A stretch of 64,000 bases of DNA from Nageia nagi (taxonomy: Eukaryota; Pinophyta). Of the stretch, positions 36,481-47,750 are shown piece after piece; position 1 is the stretch's first letter; every line of letters starts with the position of its first letter. A program made the translations under genes and the position numbers. Location: contig JBITNC010000002.1 of NCBI GenBank assembly GCA_050084985.1, positions 21,328,001-21,392,000 of the forward strand, given 5' to 3'. The notes below the pieces were generated by a model that saw only the letters and a program-made list of their open reading frames with translations, had not been told where the DNA came from and searched no databases.

Positions 36481-39400
36481 CTCAAGTGTTGGTTTTGTGG
36501 AAAATCTAGACACCTAAAGAAGGACTATTGGAAGTGACACCAAACCTCCAAAGAAGACCCTCAAAAGGAGACAAAGGAAGCAAATGCAACTGAAACAAGT
36601 TTAGTAATAGGTTCAAGTATAGTTGATGAAGTTTTAACAATTAATACTGGTTCACATCATAATCAACATTGGCTATTAGATTCTGGTGCTTCAAACCACA
36701 TGTGTCTTCATAGACATTGGTTTATTACTTACCAATCTATAGATGATGGAGTTGTTTACATGGGTAATAATATTTCATCTAAAGTTGTGGGTATTGGTAG
36801 CATCCAAATTAAAATGTTTGATGGAACTATTAAAACACTAACTGATGTAAGACATGTACCTAATCTTAGGAAGAACCTAATCTCTTTGGGAGTCTTAGAC
36901 AGAAGAGGCTATAAGACCATTGTTCAAGGTGGAGTTATGAAAGTCTACAAATGAATTCTACTGGTTATGAAAGTAAAGAACATTGGTAATATTTTTTTGT
37001 TAGAAGGGAGGACTGAATCAGATCATGCGATAGCGGTATCTGAGAGTGACTGTGATTCTGTTCAATTGTGGCATCAATGGTTGGGTCATATGAGCAAACA
37101 AGGATTAAAGGTATTAACTGATCGTAAGTTACTTCCTAGCCTAAAGTCTTTAAAATTAGATTTTTGCAAGCATTATGTTTATGGAAAACAAAATAGGCAG
37201 AGATTTAAAACCAAAAGACACACCAGTGAAGGAATCCTAGACTATATTCATTCTGATGTTTGGGGACCATCCCCTACTATTTCATATGGAGGATCATCAT
37301 ATTGTGTAACTTTTATAGATGATTTCTCTAGGAAGGTGTGGATCTATATGTTAAAGAGTAAGGCTGATGTATTTACAATTTTCAAGCAGTTTAGAACTTT
37401 AGTGGAAAAGAGCACTGGTAGATCTATTAAATGTTTATGAACATATAATGGTGGTGAATTTACATCAATGGAGTTTGAGAATTATTGCAAGGAATTGGGG
37501 ATCGATAGGCATAATACCACTACCTATACTCCTCAGCAAAATGGAGTTGCTGAACACATGAATAGGACTTTTCTAGAGAGAGTAAGGAGTATGCTTAGTA
37601 ACGCCAATCTACAGCAAGAACTATGGGTAGAAGCAGTAACTACAACTTATTATCTGGTGAATCGATCACCATCAACAGCAATAGAATGCAAAATTCCTAA
37701 GGAGGTATGGATAGGTCACCCTTGTAATTATTCTAATCTTAAAGTTTTTGGTTGTGATGCCTATGCTTTAATTCTAAAACATTAATGTTCTAAATTAAAT
37801 ACAAAATCAAAAATACTTATCTTTGTTGGATATGGTGATGGTATTAAGGGGTACAAATTATGGGATCCTACTGCCCACAAGATCACCATTAACAGATATG
37901 TAATATTTGATGAATCATATCTCATCAAATCAAATGAATATGTTCAAATGAAATAGCAAAAAGTACCTAAGTATCAAAGGATTCAGTTTGAAACTAGTTC
38001 AACTACAAATAAAAATGAACATGAACAAGTTCCTAAAGATGTTCATGAAGAAGTTCCTGTAGAAGAAAATGTGGATGATGATGATATTCAATAGATTGTG
38101 GATGAACCACAAACTACCCTAAGGAGGTCTACACAGGGCAAAGTTCCTCCAAGAAGGTATGATGATTTTTTTTCATCAGTTTCTTTAAGTACTAATGATG
38201 ATGAACCTTCATGCTATTAGGAAGCTATGAAGGGTTCAAATAGTGATAAATGGAAAGAAACGATGAAGGATGAAATGAAAGCATTAGAGAGGAATGCTAC
38301 ATGGGACCTGGTAGAGATTCCAAGAGATAGGAAAACTATAGATTGCAAGTGGGTCTACAAGCTGAAGAAAGGTGTTGATGATAAGGTGGAAAAGTATAAA
38401 GCAAGGCTGGTTGTGAAAGGGTATTATTAGAAAGAAGGTATTGACTTTCATGAGATTTTTTCACCAGTTGTAAAGACTATTTTAATTCAAATTATGTTAG
38501 CATTAGTTGCATTGCTTGATTTGGAGTTGGAGCAACTAGATGTTAAAACTACTTTCTTACATGGAGATTTGGATGAGGAAATTTACATGGAACAACCAGA
38601 AGGGTTCATTTAGAATTGCAACAAGAAATTTTTTTGTAGGCTCAAGAAATCATTGTATGGTCTAAGGCAATCACCCAGACAATGGTACAAGAAATTTGAC
38701 TCTTTCATGGTGAGCCAAAATTATACAAGGAGTGAGTATGATCATTGTGTCTATTTTAAGAAATTGAATAATGGCATATTCATTATCTTAGTATTGTATG
38801 TTGATGATATGCTTTTAGCAAGCAAAAGCATAACTGAGATCAATAGGTTAAAGGCTCAGATAGCTAGGATGTTCGACATGAAAGATCTAGGAGCAGCAAG
38901 ACAGATTTTGGGCATGGAGATATTCAGAGACAGGAGGAATGGTAAGCTTTGGTTGTCACAACAAAAGTATGTTGAGAAGATACTTTTGAGGTTTGGTATG
39001 AATGATGTGAAAACAATTTTAGTCCCTTTGGCTTCCCATTTTAAGCTTTCTTCAAGTTTATATCCTAGTACAAAAGAAGAAAAGGAATATATGTCTCGAA
39101 TAACATATGCTAATGTAGTAGGAAGTCTAATGTATGTGATGGTTAGTACAAGGCCAAACATTTCACATGTAGTTGGGGTTGTTAGTAGGTTTATGGCAAA
39201 TCTAGGTAAAGAGCATTGGGTAGCAGTGAAATGGGTGCTTTGGTATCTAAGGGGCACAAGTGATTACTGTATCACCTATAACAATGGTCATGAGTTAGTC
39301 TATGGATATGTTGATTCTAATATTGCAAGTGATCTGGACAAGAGAAGGTCAACTTCAGGGTATGTATTTACTCTTGCAGGTGGAGCTATTAGTTGGATGT

Positions 39401-39762
39401 CAAAGCTATAGAACATTGTTGCTTTATCCACTACAGAAGTAGAATATGTAGCTGCTTCACATGCTTGCAAAGAGGTAGTTTGGTTGAAAGGTTTATTTGG
39501 TGAGTTTGGAAGGATATAATACAAAGTAAAGTTACTTTGTGATAGTCAGAGTGCTATTCACTTGGCTAAGAATCTAACCTATCATAGTAAAATAAAACAT
39601 ATACCTATCAAGTACCATTTTGTAAGATAGGTCATCGATGAAGATGGAGTCTCTCTTGAAAAAGTGCATACAAAAGAGAACTGTGTAGACATGTTCACAA
39701 AACTAGTACTATTAGAGAAGCTACAATGGTGTGTGGCTTCTCTTGGCTTGCAGAAAAGGTGA
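36481..39762 (+). pseudogene. Copia 1 pol (zinc knuckle, protease, integrase, RT, RNase H)
   Basis: One frame of 1094 codons with about 12 in-frame stops. Zinc knuckle CWFCGKSRHLKKDYW has lost its last Cys. Protease active site LLDSGASNH (36673). Integrase zinc region WHQWLGHMS with FCKHYVYGKQ (a Cys changed to Tyr). Integrase core HSDVWGP (37250). The second catalytic Asp is gone: the usual DNGGEF reads YNGGEF at 37445, after a TGA stop. PQQNGVAEHMNR keeps the Glu. RT has LDVKTTFLHGDLDEEIYMEQ-like sequence and the catalytic YVDDMLLAS (38800). RNase H has GYVDSNIASDLDKRRSTSGY and STTEVEYVAASHACKE. Seven of the stops are TAG at likely CAG codons (e.g. 37954, 38092, 38218, 38428, 38611, 39409, 39628). 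Normal end at TGA 39760. Confidence 0.95.
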
Positions 39763-39802
39763 TGAACAAAAGCAAGAGCAAGGTATCAGGTTAATTATTG
39801 TC

Positions 39803-39813
39803 AAGATGGAGAT
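39803..39813 (+). other. Copia 1 polypurine tract
   Basis: AAGATGGAGAT directly before the 3' LTR TGTTAG, the usual Tork-type PPT. Confidence 0.85.
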
Positions 39814-40231
39814 TGTTAGAAACGATGATAACAACTCATCCATGAATAGGATTTTAGATCCTATAAACCAGGATTGGTTGTAACTATTGGAAATAGTGAC
39901 AACAACTCATTCATGAATAGGATTTTAGATCCTATAAACTAGGATTGGTTGTAACCAATGCAACCAAGTTAGAATATGGATGAGATCACAATTAATGATC
40001 AATTTCTAATATATTGCTATAAATTTGTATGCCCATTGCGGTTGTGAGAGGGTCAGAGAGGAGTGAGTCCTGGCTATAATCTCCATTAGCTGAATAATAA
40101 GATAACCGATACCTATGCTTGGTGGACATAGCCCAACATTTGGGTGAACCACGTAAATTGCTATGTTTTTTTTTGTATTGGTATAGATTATTTTATGATA
40201 ATTTGTGTTTTCGCACTTGCAAATTACAACA
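39814..40231 (+). repeat. Copia 1 3' LTR
   Basis: 418 bp, intact TGTTAG...ACAACA. It shares the 72-bp internal duplication with the 5' LTR, so that duplication predates this insertion. Confidence 0.95.
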
Positions 40232-40236
40232 CTATG
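40232..40236. repeat. Target site duplication CTATG of copia 1, right
   Basis: Perfect match to 35062-35066. Confidence 0.95.
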
Positions 40237-40560
40237 AACTGTTTGAAAAAATACCTCATTGAAATGCAGTCTCATAGATCGTAATGATTATAGGGTGGTT
40301 ACGTTGGAAGGGCCTGTGAACTATTTGATAAAATACCTCATCTAAATGTAGTCTCATGAACTATAATGATCATAGGATATGCATGAAATAATTACATTGG
40401 AAGGACCTGTAAATTATTTGATAAAATACCTCATCGAAATGTAGTCTCATGGATCGCAATGATCAAATGGTATCCATAAAATCGATACGTTGGAAGGGCC
40501 TACGAATTGTTTGAAAAAATGCCTCATCGAAATGCAATCTCATGGACTGAAATGATCACA
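40237..40560 (+). pseudogene. PPR tandem array inside giant LTR copy B
   Basis: Same 93-bp S-motif units as 25725-26080 (ELFDKIPHxN, VSW, YAQN). The first unit begins at 35040-35066, left of the copia insertion. Copy-specific substitutions, several at CpG, distinguish it from copy A. Confidence 0.7.
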
Positions 40561-40669
40561 TGATATGCACAAAATGGGTTTTTTGAGAAGGCTTTATAGA
40601 CTTTTATGTAGTTGCAAATGTTATAAGTAGAGCCAATATCTGTAATCCTTTGCCAGCATTCTTCTAGCA

Positions 40670-40870
40670 TGTGCCACCATGGGAGGTCCAAAAAAAGGTA
40701 TGAACATCCATCAAAGAGAAGATGAAAATGGTTTTTTATTTAATGTTGTGGTTGTGAATGCCTTGATATACATGTATGTAATACGTGGAAGAATACAAGT
40801 GATCTGAGAATTTTTGACAAGATGGACAATGGAGACATAATTTCATAGACTGTAATGATTGCATGATATG
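40670..40870 (+). pseudogene. PPR motif fragment inside giant LTR copy B
   Basis: Homologue of 26180-26412: GMNIHQRE, VVVNALIYMYVIRGRIQ, then DKMDNGDIIS. It has indels that copy A lacks; both have separate frameshifts, so neither LTR retains a coding PPR. Confidence 0.7.
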
Positions 40871-42970
40871 CATTGACCATAATATATTTTTTGTTTAAAT
40901 GAAAATTGGACCATACCAAAATGCAAGTGCAAGGAAGATGTTAAACATTAAATCTAGATTCTAAAACTTCATTTTCTTCCTTTCTAGGTCGATGCAAGTA
41001 AGATTATCCTACAGTACAAACAATGAAAGGATATCTAGAAGGATATGTGTAGAATTCAATTTTAGAATGGTCAAACTTCATAGCTCTGATCAAAATAAGG
41101 ATTCATTCTAAAATGCATGCACTAGGCTTCATAGAGTAAAGGAATATTGAAGTGCCAAGAATAGAGGTATTATAATATTTTAGGAATCTAAGTTTGCTAA
41201 AGCAATGCCAAAGAAAGAGGTAAACAATAGAATAATAGACTTTCATTAATCATGACTTTGGGTTTAGTCCTTTCAATTTTTTCTTAGAAAAGCATTTTGG
41301 CCAATTTTCACATAGCTTCAAACAAGACCTCCCTATTCCCATGGCTCTCAAGATGGTTCAAGTGCTAGCAATCAAGCGCAAAAATATTTAGTGGTTCATA
41401 GCTCATAGACCAAGAGTACATTGATCCAAAAAGGGATATGTCATGTTCTCACCTGTGACTATACCTTCAGCAATTTAGTTTTTAAATAAATGACTCCCTC
41501 CATTCTAGACTCTAACATTTAATATGGACAAAATATACCATGTAGTCTCATGCAATAATAACTTTTTTATTTTATAAATAATTCCATTTTAATCTTAACA
41601 TTTACCTCAAACAAATAAACACATGGTAGAGTACTATCTTGGTTAATATAAGATTTTAATGTTACACCTGGGACTACCATTCAAAACAAAATAAGTAATT
41701 TAAAATAACTTGTTTACCCCTTCTCCAATTACATCTAGATAAAGTATACCTTATATTACATGTAAGGGTATCATACCATTACTATGTCTTTCAAATGGCA
41801 CAAAAATGTAAGATCCAAATAACTAAGAACCTTATTATTTTTATTATTATAAGCAATTCATCCTTAAAAGAAATTCAAATAAAACTCAAAGTTTAGACTA
41901 GGCATTTTAGTACTAGTGACTAAAATGTTAGAAAAGTACCTAGAAAAATGGAAGATATTCCTTTCTTCATGGGTCTCCAAAATTTGGGAAGAGGAGAAAG
42001 GGATGTATGAAAAATTATCCTTTTTCTAAGGGTTCTCCTAGGTATTTATAACCAAAGGTTGGTATAGTCCATCCAAAATTTTAACTATTTATCCGCCTCA
42101 CATTTTTTGTTTGTGAGGGATAGGGGAATTTATAATTTTATGGTAGTATTTTGACAAGTTTGTTTGTAAGTCCCAAATCTTACAAATTATTTTTTACACC
42201 TCATATTAGGCACCAAAATGTATGGAAAATATTTGTTAATAATTTTACACACCTAACATAATAGACCAAAATGTATGGAGATGGTTCCTCCATTATTTTT
42301 GCAAAATACCAAAATAACCTTTGAGGTACCACAAAATACCAAAATAGTCCCTCATCCCTAAATTTTATTTTCACCTAAGCCTAGAAATTTATTATTTGTA
42401 AAAACTAAAATTCTTTGGTGAAAATTCAAATTTAAATATCTACAATATTCCCTGCAACATTCAAAAATAGTTAATTAAGCTTTTAAGGCAATTCAGGAAT
42501 GCACATCAATTTTTTTTAGCACACAAGTTTACCTGCGAAGACCACCCATATTGCAAGGTAAATTTTGTTAGTGTATACACAAATATTATACACACCATAG
42601 GGATTGAATATCATGTATAATAATTTTGATATGTAGCTACATGATTTACAAAGGTCCCTATGGGTTATTAGCAATCAATGCTAATCATTTTCTCACATTT
42701 ACCAATCCATTCTCATAACCTACTCATCTTAGTTCCCTGTAATCTTCAACTTGATTCTCACTTTAAGTTGACCTGTAACATATGTCACAAAAATCTTGAA
42801 GCCAACATTCATTCAACACAAATATTGCATATAACCATTCATTATTAATCATATAATAATCTTAATTAGATTCAAATTTTTTGAATATAGTCAAGTTATA
42901 ATGAAAGTAGATGGGTCATTACAAAAATTTTGAAGGCATTCAAAATTGTAGGTGTAATAGGGTTATTACA

Positions 42971-42975
42971 TTAAA
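42971..42975. repeat. Target site duplication TTAAA, right
   Basis: Matches 22370-22374 across the giant-LTR element. Confidence 0.75.
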
Positions 42976-43335
42976 GGACTTTGTTCTAAGGGGATAGATG
43001 GATTTGTAATAGACCAAAAAAAGGCTTTTGTGGGTAGTTTTAAACCATATCCTATCATATTTCTTAGCGATTATCTACCAACTACCTATGCGCCCACCAT
43101 CAAAAGTACCCTCTCTATGGTGATGGCTACAAACTGCTAGTATATGGCACCCAAAATTGCTTCTAATATCATACAAAGGAAATTATAAACTATTATTATA
43201 TTAACCAATATGGGCAGTTATAATAGCACCTAAGCATGCCTCATTATATTTTTAAAGTGGCAGTATTAGTCATCACTTTATGGATATATGCAATAGTTTT
43301 AAACCATCGCATAGTTATCATATTTAAAAAAAATG
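42976..43335. other. Old flanking sequence, no feature seen
   Basis: This continues the sequence that lay left of 22370 before the giant element inserted. Moderately AT-rich, with no coding signal. Confidence 0.4.
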
Positions 43336-43387
43336 GATGTAGCTTGGAAGCATTCCTCCAAATATAAGAATGCTTCCAAGATACATC
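43336..43387. other. Strong 20-bp inverted repeat (hairpin)
   Basis: 43336-43355 pairs with 43368-43387 at 19 of 20 positions (13 perfect at the inner end: CTTGGAAGCATTC / GAATGCTTCCAAG), with a 12-base loop. There is no T run next to it, so it is not an obvious terminator. It could be the terminal repeat of a collapsed small transposon. Confidence 0.6.
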
Positions 43388-43496
43388 GTCCTTAGTTACC
43401 TGAGGCATCTAAGCTTAATCATAGTGAGCCTAATTATGATGTTGGCCATGAACTCCTAAATGATGGCCTAATAGAACTTACCAGACATCATTAATA

Positions 43497-43516
43497 TATG
43501 TGTGTGTGTAAGAGAG

Positions 43517-43560
<44 letters not shown>

Positions 43561-43630
43561 CACCAGCAAGCGTGCATGTGTGTGTGTGTGTGTGTTTGTA
43601 TATATATATTATATATTATTATATATAATA
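43497..43630. repeat. Compound microsatellite (GT)n(GA)n...(TG)n(AT)n
   Basis: GT at 43497-43509, GA at 43511-43558, TG at 43575-43597, AT to about 43630. It lies at the same point of a local repeat family as the AT runs at 49735, 50625 and 60624. Confidence 0.9.
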
Positions 43631-43639
43631 ATAATAAAT

Positions 43640-44180
43640 AAATGATGAAATACAAAGGCATGTTCATGATCAAGTGCACCATATGATATAAAATTATTCA
43701 ACTACACCAACATATATTGTTCATGATCAAGTATACCATATATAATATAAAAAGATCCAAATTACACTTACATATGATATGTTTTTATCTAATTACATAT
43801 GAAATGATGCTACTATACCATATGATATGAAATGAAATAACAAGTGCAATATATGATATAAAATTATTCAAATGCACCAACATATATTCATGATCAAGTG
43901 CACCATATGATATAAAATTATCCAAATACACCAACATATGATATGAAATGATCTAATTACACCATATTGGTCTCAAATGATGCTACTATATCATATGATA
44001 TAAAATGAAAAGTGTACAATATGATATGAAATGAAAAGTAGTGCAATATGATATGAAATAATCTAAATACACTATATAGTTTGAAATAATGCTATTGTAC
44101 CATATGATATGAAATATGCACCAACATATGATATAAAATTGATCTAAGTACATCATATAGTCTGAAATGATATATTTGGT
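43640..44180. repeat. Degenerate 'catatgatatgaaatgatc' repeat, copy 1
   Basis: Words of the form accatatgatatgaaat, gatctaaatacacc and 'caaatgcaccaa' recur about every 30-45 bases. Related copies are at 49757-50030, 50650-50840 and 60705-60840. Confidence 0.65.
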
Positions 44181-44369
44181 AAAAACATGTTTGTAATACT
44201 TAGCAATTGTTTAACTTAAAAACTAAAATATTATTTTGTCTTACCTTAATAAATGATCCAAATATGCTCTATAGTTTTGATTATTGCTTAATCAATACAA
44301 ATATAACATATAGTATACTACCCTAACATTTTAATTTACAAGCACCAAGTATAAATATCACATAATGCA

Positions 44370-44670
44370 ACTTGTGAAATAAATATCGAGCCTTATGTAT
44401 TGTTTCACATTTTGCATAAATTTCTATCAGGGCAATCATAACCATAATATTCAAGGTAAAACCATTTTCAACTACTCTTTGATGGATGTCCATACGTTCT
44501 TCTAGAGCTCATATTTTACATACATATTTATGGGCCTTAAGTATTGTTCCACACTTTGCATACGTATCTATCCAAGCATTCAAAACCATAACATTTGATT
44601 TACAAAGCACCAAATAGACATATACACATACCCAATTCAGGGTTTGTGGGTATTTTGGAACCCGATCTCA
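44370..44670 (-). pseudogene. PPR fragment, minus strand, copy 1
   Basis: The minus strand reads SNVMVLNAWIDTYAKCGT and ILKAHKYV, then ALEERMDIHQRVVENGF, LNIMVMIALIEIYAKCETIH and KARYLFHKL. These are P/L-type PPR motifs. Upstream in minus sense lies an E-motif-like piece (LGMCICLFGA). Frameshifts and stops occur between motifs. Copies at 50240-50550 and 60240-60600 share its order and flanks. Confidence 0.7.
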
Positions 44671-44949
44671 ATCAAAGTGAGTCAAATTATGATGCTCACT
44701 ATAGACCTCAAATTGTACAACTATAAATAAAAATAAATAAATAAATGGTCTACATATATACAATGATATACTCTATACAATATTACAACAAATATACATG
44801 AAATGCATAAACCTAATATAGAGTGAAGCAATGCATGTACAATCCTCAAAAGTAGATAGCCTTGAATCTTCAAAGGATTAGGATTAGATTTAGGATGAGC
44901 TTGCAACATATTCTTGCAAGAATGAAGTAATGAATCAACCACCAAAATT
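44671..44949. other. No feature seen
   Basis: AT-rich sequence between the PPR fragment and a possible LTR; no coding or structural signal. Confidence 0.35.
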
Positions 44950-45399
44950 TGGAACTCTCAATATAGATGGTGCATTCCACTAATGGTGTAGAATCATAAC
45001 ATGCTAACTACATGGATGCAGATGATTCATGTTATGTGCAAGATACAAAAAGTTTAGAGCTCAAAGTATAACAAATTTTTAATGATAGTTAGCATCCAAA
45101 TACACCATTACAGTTTACAACCACCTATCAAAGTTATGTTTTATATCAAAAGAGTTTGATCTATGGAAATCAACATATTTCTCCCATATTTATAGCCTAC
45201 AAAGGACATAGAGAGGCATGAGGCCAACTTTCAGCAATTATAATAATCTTTACTATATTCAAGATAACTTAAAATATGAACTATATAAAATGATATTGCA
45301 TTGTAATATCAACTTTATCTTGATTTATGTATTATTACCATTAATCATTTAAGAAGTCTAAATATGATTTATTAAATAAATTATTTTTATGCATCTACA
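44950..45399 (-). repeat. Possible LTR (element X, 3' copy)
   Basis: On the minus strand it starts TGTAGATGCA at 45399 and is preceded by a purine tract. Its first 170 bp are homologous to 49515-49683, and a TATAAATA box lies at about 45188-45195. The far end is not defined. Weak but coherent evidence for an LTR. Confidence 0.35.
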
Positions 45400-45414
45400 T
45401 TTTTCTCCTCTTTG
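45400..45414 (-). other. Possible PPT of element X
   Basis: The minus strand reads AAAGAGGAGAAAAA directly before TGTAGATGCA. Confidence 0.35.
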
Positions 45415-47750
45415 GATATGTAATGGAAAGCATTAAAATTGCATAATCCATAGAAGTCTAGATAAGATAAAAAGATTTTTAGTAGTAGAGTATGATATGT
45501 TATTTGATCAATATGTTGAGTATGATATGTTATTTTCCCCCTTTTGATCTTGGTTTCCCCTTACTCATGTTGTTTCAAGTAAGAAAGCCATAATCGGAGT
45601 CCCTATATGAGGTGAGTGATCTATGCCAATCCTACTCATCCAAACAATACTATGGTCTATGTGACTCATAGTGTTATAAACCATGATTTATAGACTACTA
45701 TGATAGACAACTCATATCTATAAAGAACAAGTGCATGAGGTACTTTTTGATGCCCCAAGCTTGTAATATCCATGATTATCAAGCTAATGAGAACTTTTAA
45801 TGACTCAAGCTTGGAATAACCTATGAAAATGAGAGATTTTCTCATGGAATAACCATGGCCTTGAAGATAATTATTAGTAGACTAATTAATAATAACATTC
45901 AATTTTTGTAAATACACCAAATATTCAAATATTCATTGTTCTTGAATTTCAATATTTCAATTTGCATGGATTTCAAAGTAAACCCATGTCACTAGCGATG
46001 TAGTATGCCTAAAATTTTGCAATCATTCCTTCTACAATGTTACTGATTATTGTTACATCATTGCATATTCATGAAATAATCATATTTTTATTCATATATT
46101 CAAATATTTAGTTATATATTCAAATATATTTTAGCATGCCCCAATTTCAAAGGATTTATAATGAATGCACATTGTTAGCAGTGTGAACTTTGTCATATCA
46201 AGTGCAAAAATTGGAAAGAGATTCAACTGACATTTAGAAATATTATTTTGCACTATACCAAGAATGAAAGCATAAAATTTTCAACATAATCAATGTAGTA
46301 ACAACTTTTGACCACATACTCAATTTGTCTATATGACAATCATAAAATTGAAAGATTCATCATTTTGAGCTATTAATAATATGCAAGTATGATCGACATT
46401 TGAAAGCACATATAATTTTTCCTTATGCACACCACTAATGGAATGTAATGGATGAATTGATCTTGAGGAAAAATAGCATATCCAATTAGCATTAAAATAT
46501 GAATTTTCAAGTATTTATCATCCAAAAATCATGCATATATGTGAACATGAAAAATTTGTATGCAGATTTAATTAAAATTAATTTCAATAATTAATATTAA
46601 TCATTTACATTCATCCAATATTCATGACATTTTGTTAATATGATCTATGATAGCAAGAATTAAAAAAGTGCATTTTGATTTTTTTTCAAATTACACATAA
46701 GGAATGCTGCTAGCGGTGTCCATTTAATACAAATAAAATTGAAAAATAAAAGATAGTTAATTTCCATTCCAATGTGCAATGTAAACTATGCAAATGAATG
46801 ATCTTACCATTTGTAATCATCAAGCGCTATACTATTGATCAATTTGATGAAAAGCATGCTGCTAGTGGTGTGAAAATAACAAAATTAATTCTTCAAAAAG
46901 AAATGAAATCCCTATAAAATATTTGAAACTATTTTCTACATATGAAATAATGAAAACATGTAATACCAAATAACTACCAACATGCCCTAGGGTTAAGAGA
47001 GAGAAATGGGAAATAAAAGGTAGCTAAGGTTGACTTTTGGCTCATTTTTTATTATCTTATTGGTGATTTATACTTTGGGTTGTTGGATGACCTTGTCTTC
47101 TTGTGCACCCTACTTACCATGAAACCTACCCCCAATCTTGGCATGATTTATTCTTGATCATTGGATCTTTGATCAGGTGTTTCATGCTAGTTGTTTGATT
47201 TCCTTGTTTTACCCATACATGGCAAATGATGGATGGTGTGGGGTTGGGAGACCTCTTACTAGATGAAGAAGCCACATCATTGAGTACATGCACACCCTCC
47301 CTTTTGATCACACATTATGTTGTATTATATATTACCATTTTGGTCTCTTTTTACTTCAATTTTCATAGTATATTTCCTACATGTTATTTCATTTTGGTGT
47401 TTTTCATTTGAGTTCTAATTGTAAATTAGGTTTCTTTTCTTATTAATGCTTGATTTTAATTTAAATTTTTTTCTTAATCCTTGCAAGATCACATGATTTT
47501 TATTCGAGGTGAATCTATATCCACAATGGCTTTAGAAAGGCTTAGTATTGGAAAAGGACCAACCATGAGGATGATATCCTCTCATAATGTGGGTTGGAAG
47601 ACTTGGCTATTATGGTATATATCTAGCAAGATATTCCCTTGTTGATAGCTCTAGTAGAGTGATAGTATCCTAATTGTAACACATTAACCTACCCTTAGGT
47701 GAAATAAGTGTCCAAAAAAAATTTGGAGGAAAATACGAAGATTAGGATTT
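45415..47750. other. Long AT-rich interval with a recurring motif
   Basis: No coding frame is convincing. A short motif of the form TGCTGCTAGYGGTGT recurs, diverged, near 45988, 46167, 46428, 46703 and 46855 (also 44970). 46980-47700 is slightly less AT-rich but shows no recognisable gene; the short open frames near 47126-47411 on both strands overlap and look accidental. Confidence 0.35.

Larger units (their letters stand above)
35067..40231 (+). mobile_element. Ty1/copia element 1 (Tork/Tnt1-like), nearly full length
   Basis: 5165 bp with 420/418-bp LTRs, a perfect PBS, gag, one pol frame (protease, integrase, RT, RNase H), a PPT and a perfect 5-bp target duplication. The LTRs differ at about 25 substitutions (about 6%), all but one transitions. 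The gag and polyprotein wording is that of the Tnt1-94/Tork group. It inserted into the PPR array of giant LTR copy B, so it is younger than that element. Dead through in-frame stops and one or two frameshifts. Confidence 0.95.
22375..42970 (-). mobile_element. Giant-LTR, apparently non-autonomous retrotransposon carrying PPR fragments
   Basis: Two direct repeats, 22375-28505 and 33158-42970, align from end to end once a solo LTR is removed from the first and a copia element from the second. That gives about 4.7 and 4.64 kb. Ends are TG...CA (TA...CA in the upper copy). A 5-bp TTAAA duplication flanks the whole. On the minus strand a PPT (28506-28520) precedes the 3' LTR and a decayed initiator-Met PBS (33145-33156) follows the 5' LTR. 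These agree on the orientation. The 4.65-kb interior has no recognisable protease, RT or integrase. Both LTRs contain antisense PPR fragments. LTR-to-LTR identity is about 85% in the PPR segment by eye, so the insertion is old. Confidence 0.8.
33158..42970 (-). repeat. 5' giant LTR (copy B), with nested copia element
   Basis: Aligns to copy A along its length. Left block 33158-35066, right block 40237-42970; the copia element and one CTATG copy separate them. 33158-35066 and 40860-42970 are AT-rich and non-coding. The lower terminus reads TA where copy A has TG. Confidence 0.8.

Noticed and set aside
38856-39257. Minus-strand open frame of about 130 codons
   Set aside because: Antisense of the copia 1 RT, which is clearly coding on the plus strand. 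The same holds for 35869-36138 (antisense of gag) and 39300-39524.
22375-42970. Plain tandem segmental duplication as an explanation for the repeats at 22-28 kb and 33-43 kb
   Set aside because: TG/CA ends, TTAAA duplication, PPT and PBS at the right places point to LTRs instead.
43491-43682. Ser/Leu-rich minus-strand open frame
   Set aside because: Translation of the GA and TG microsatellites.
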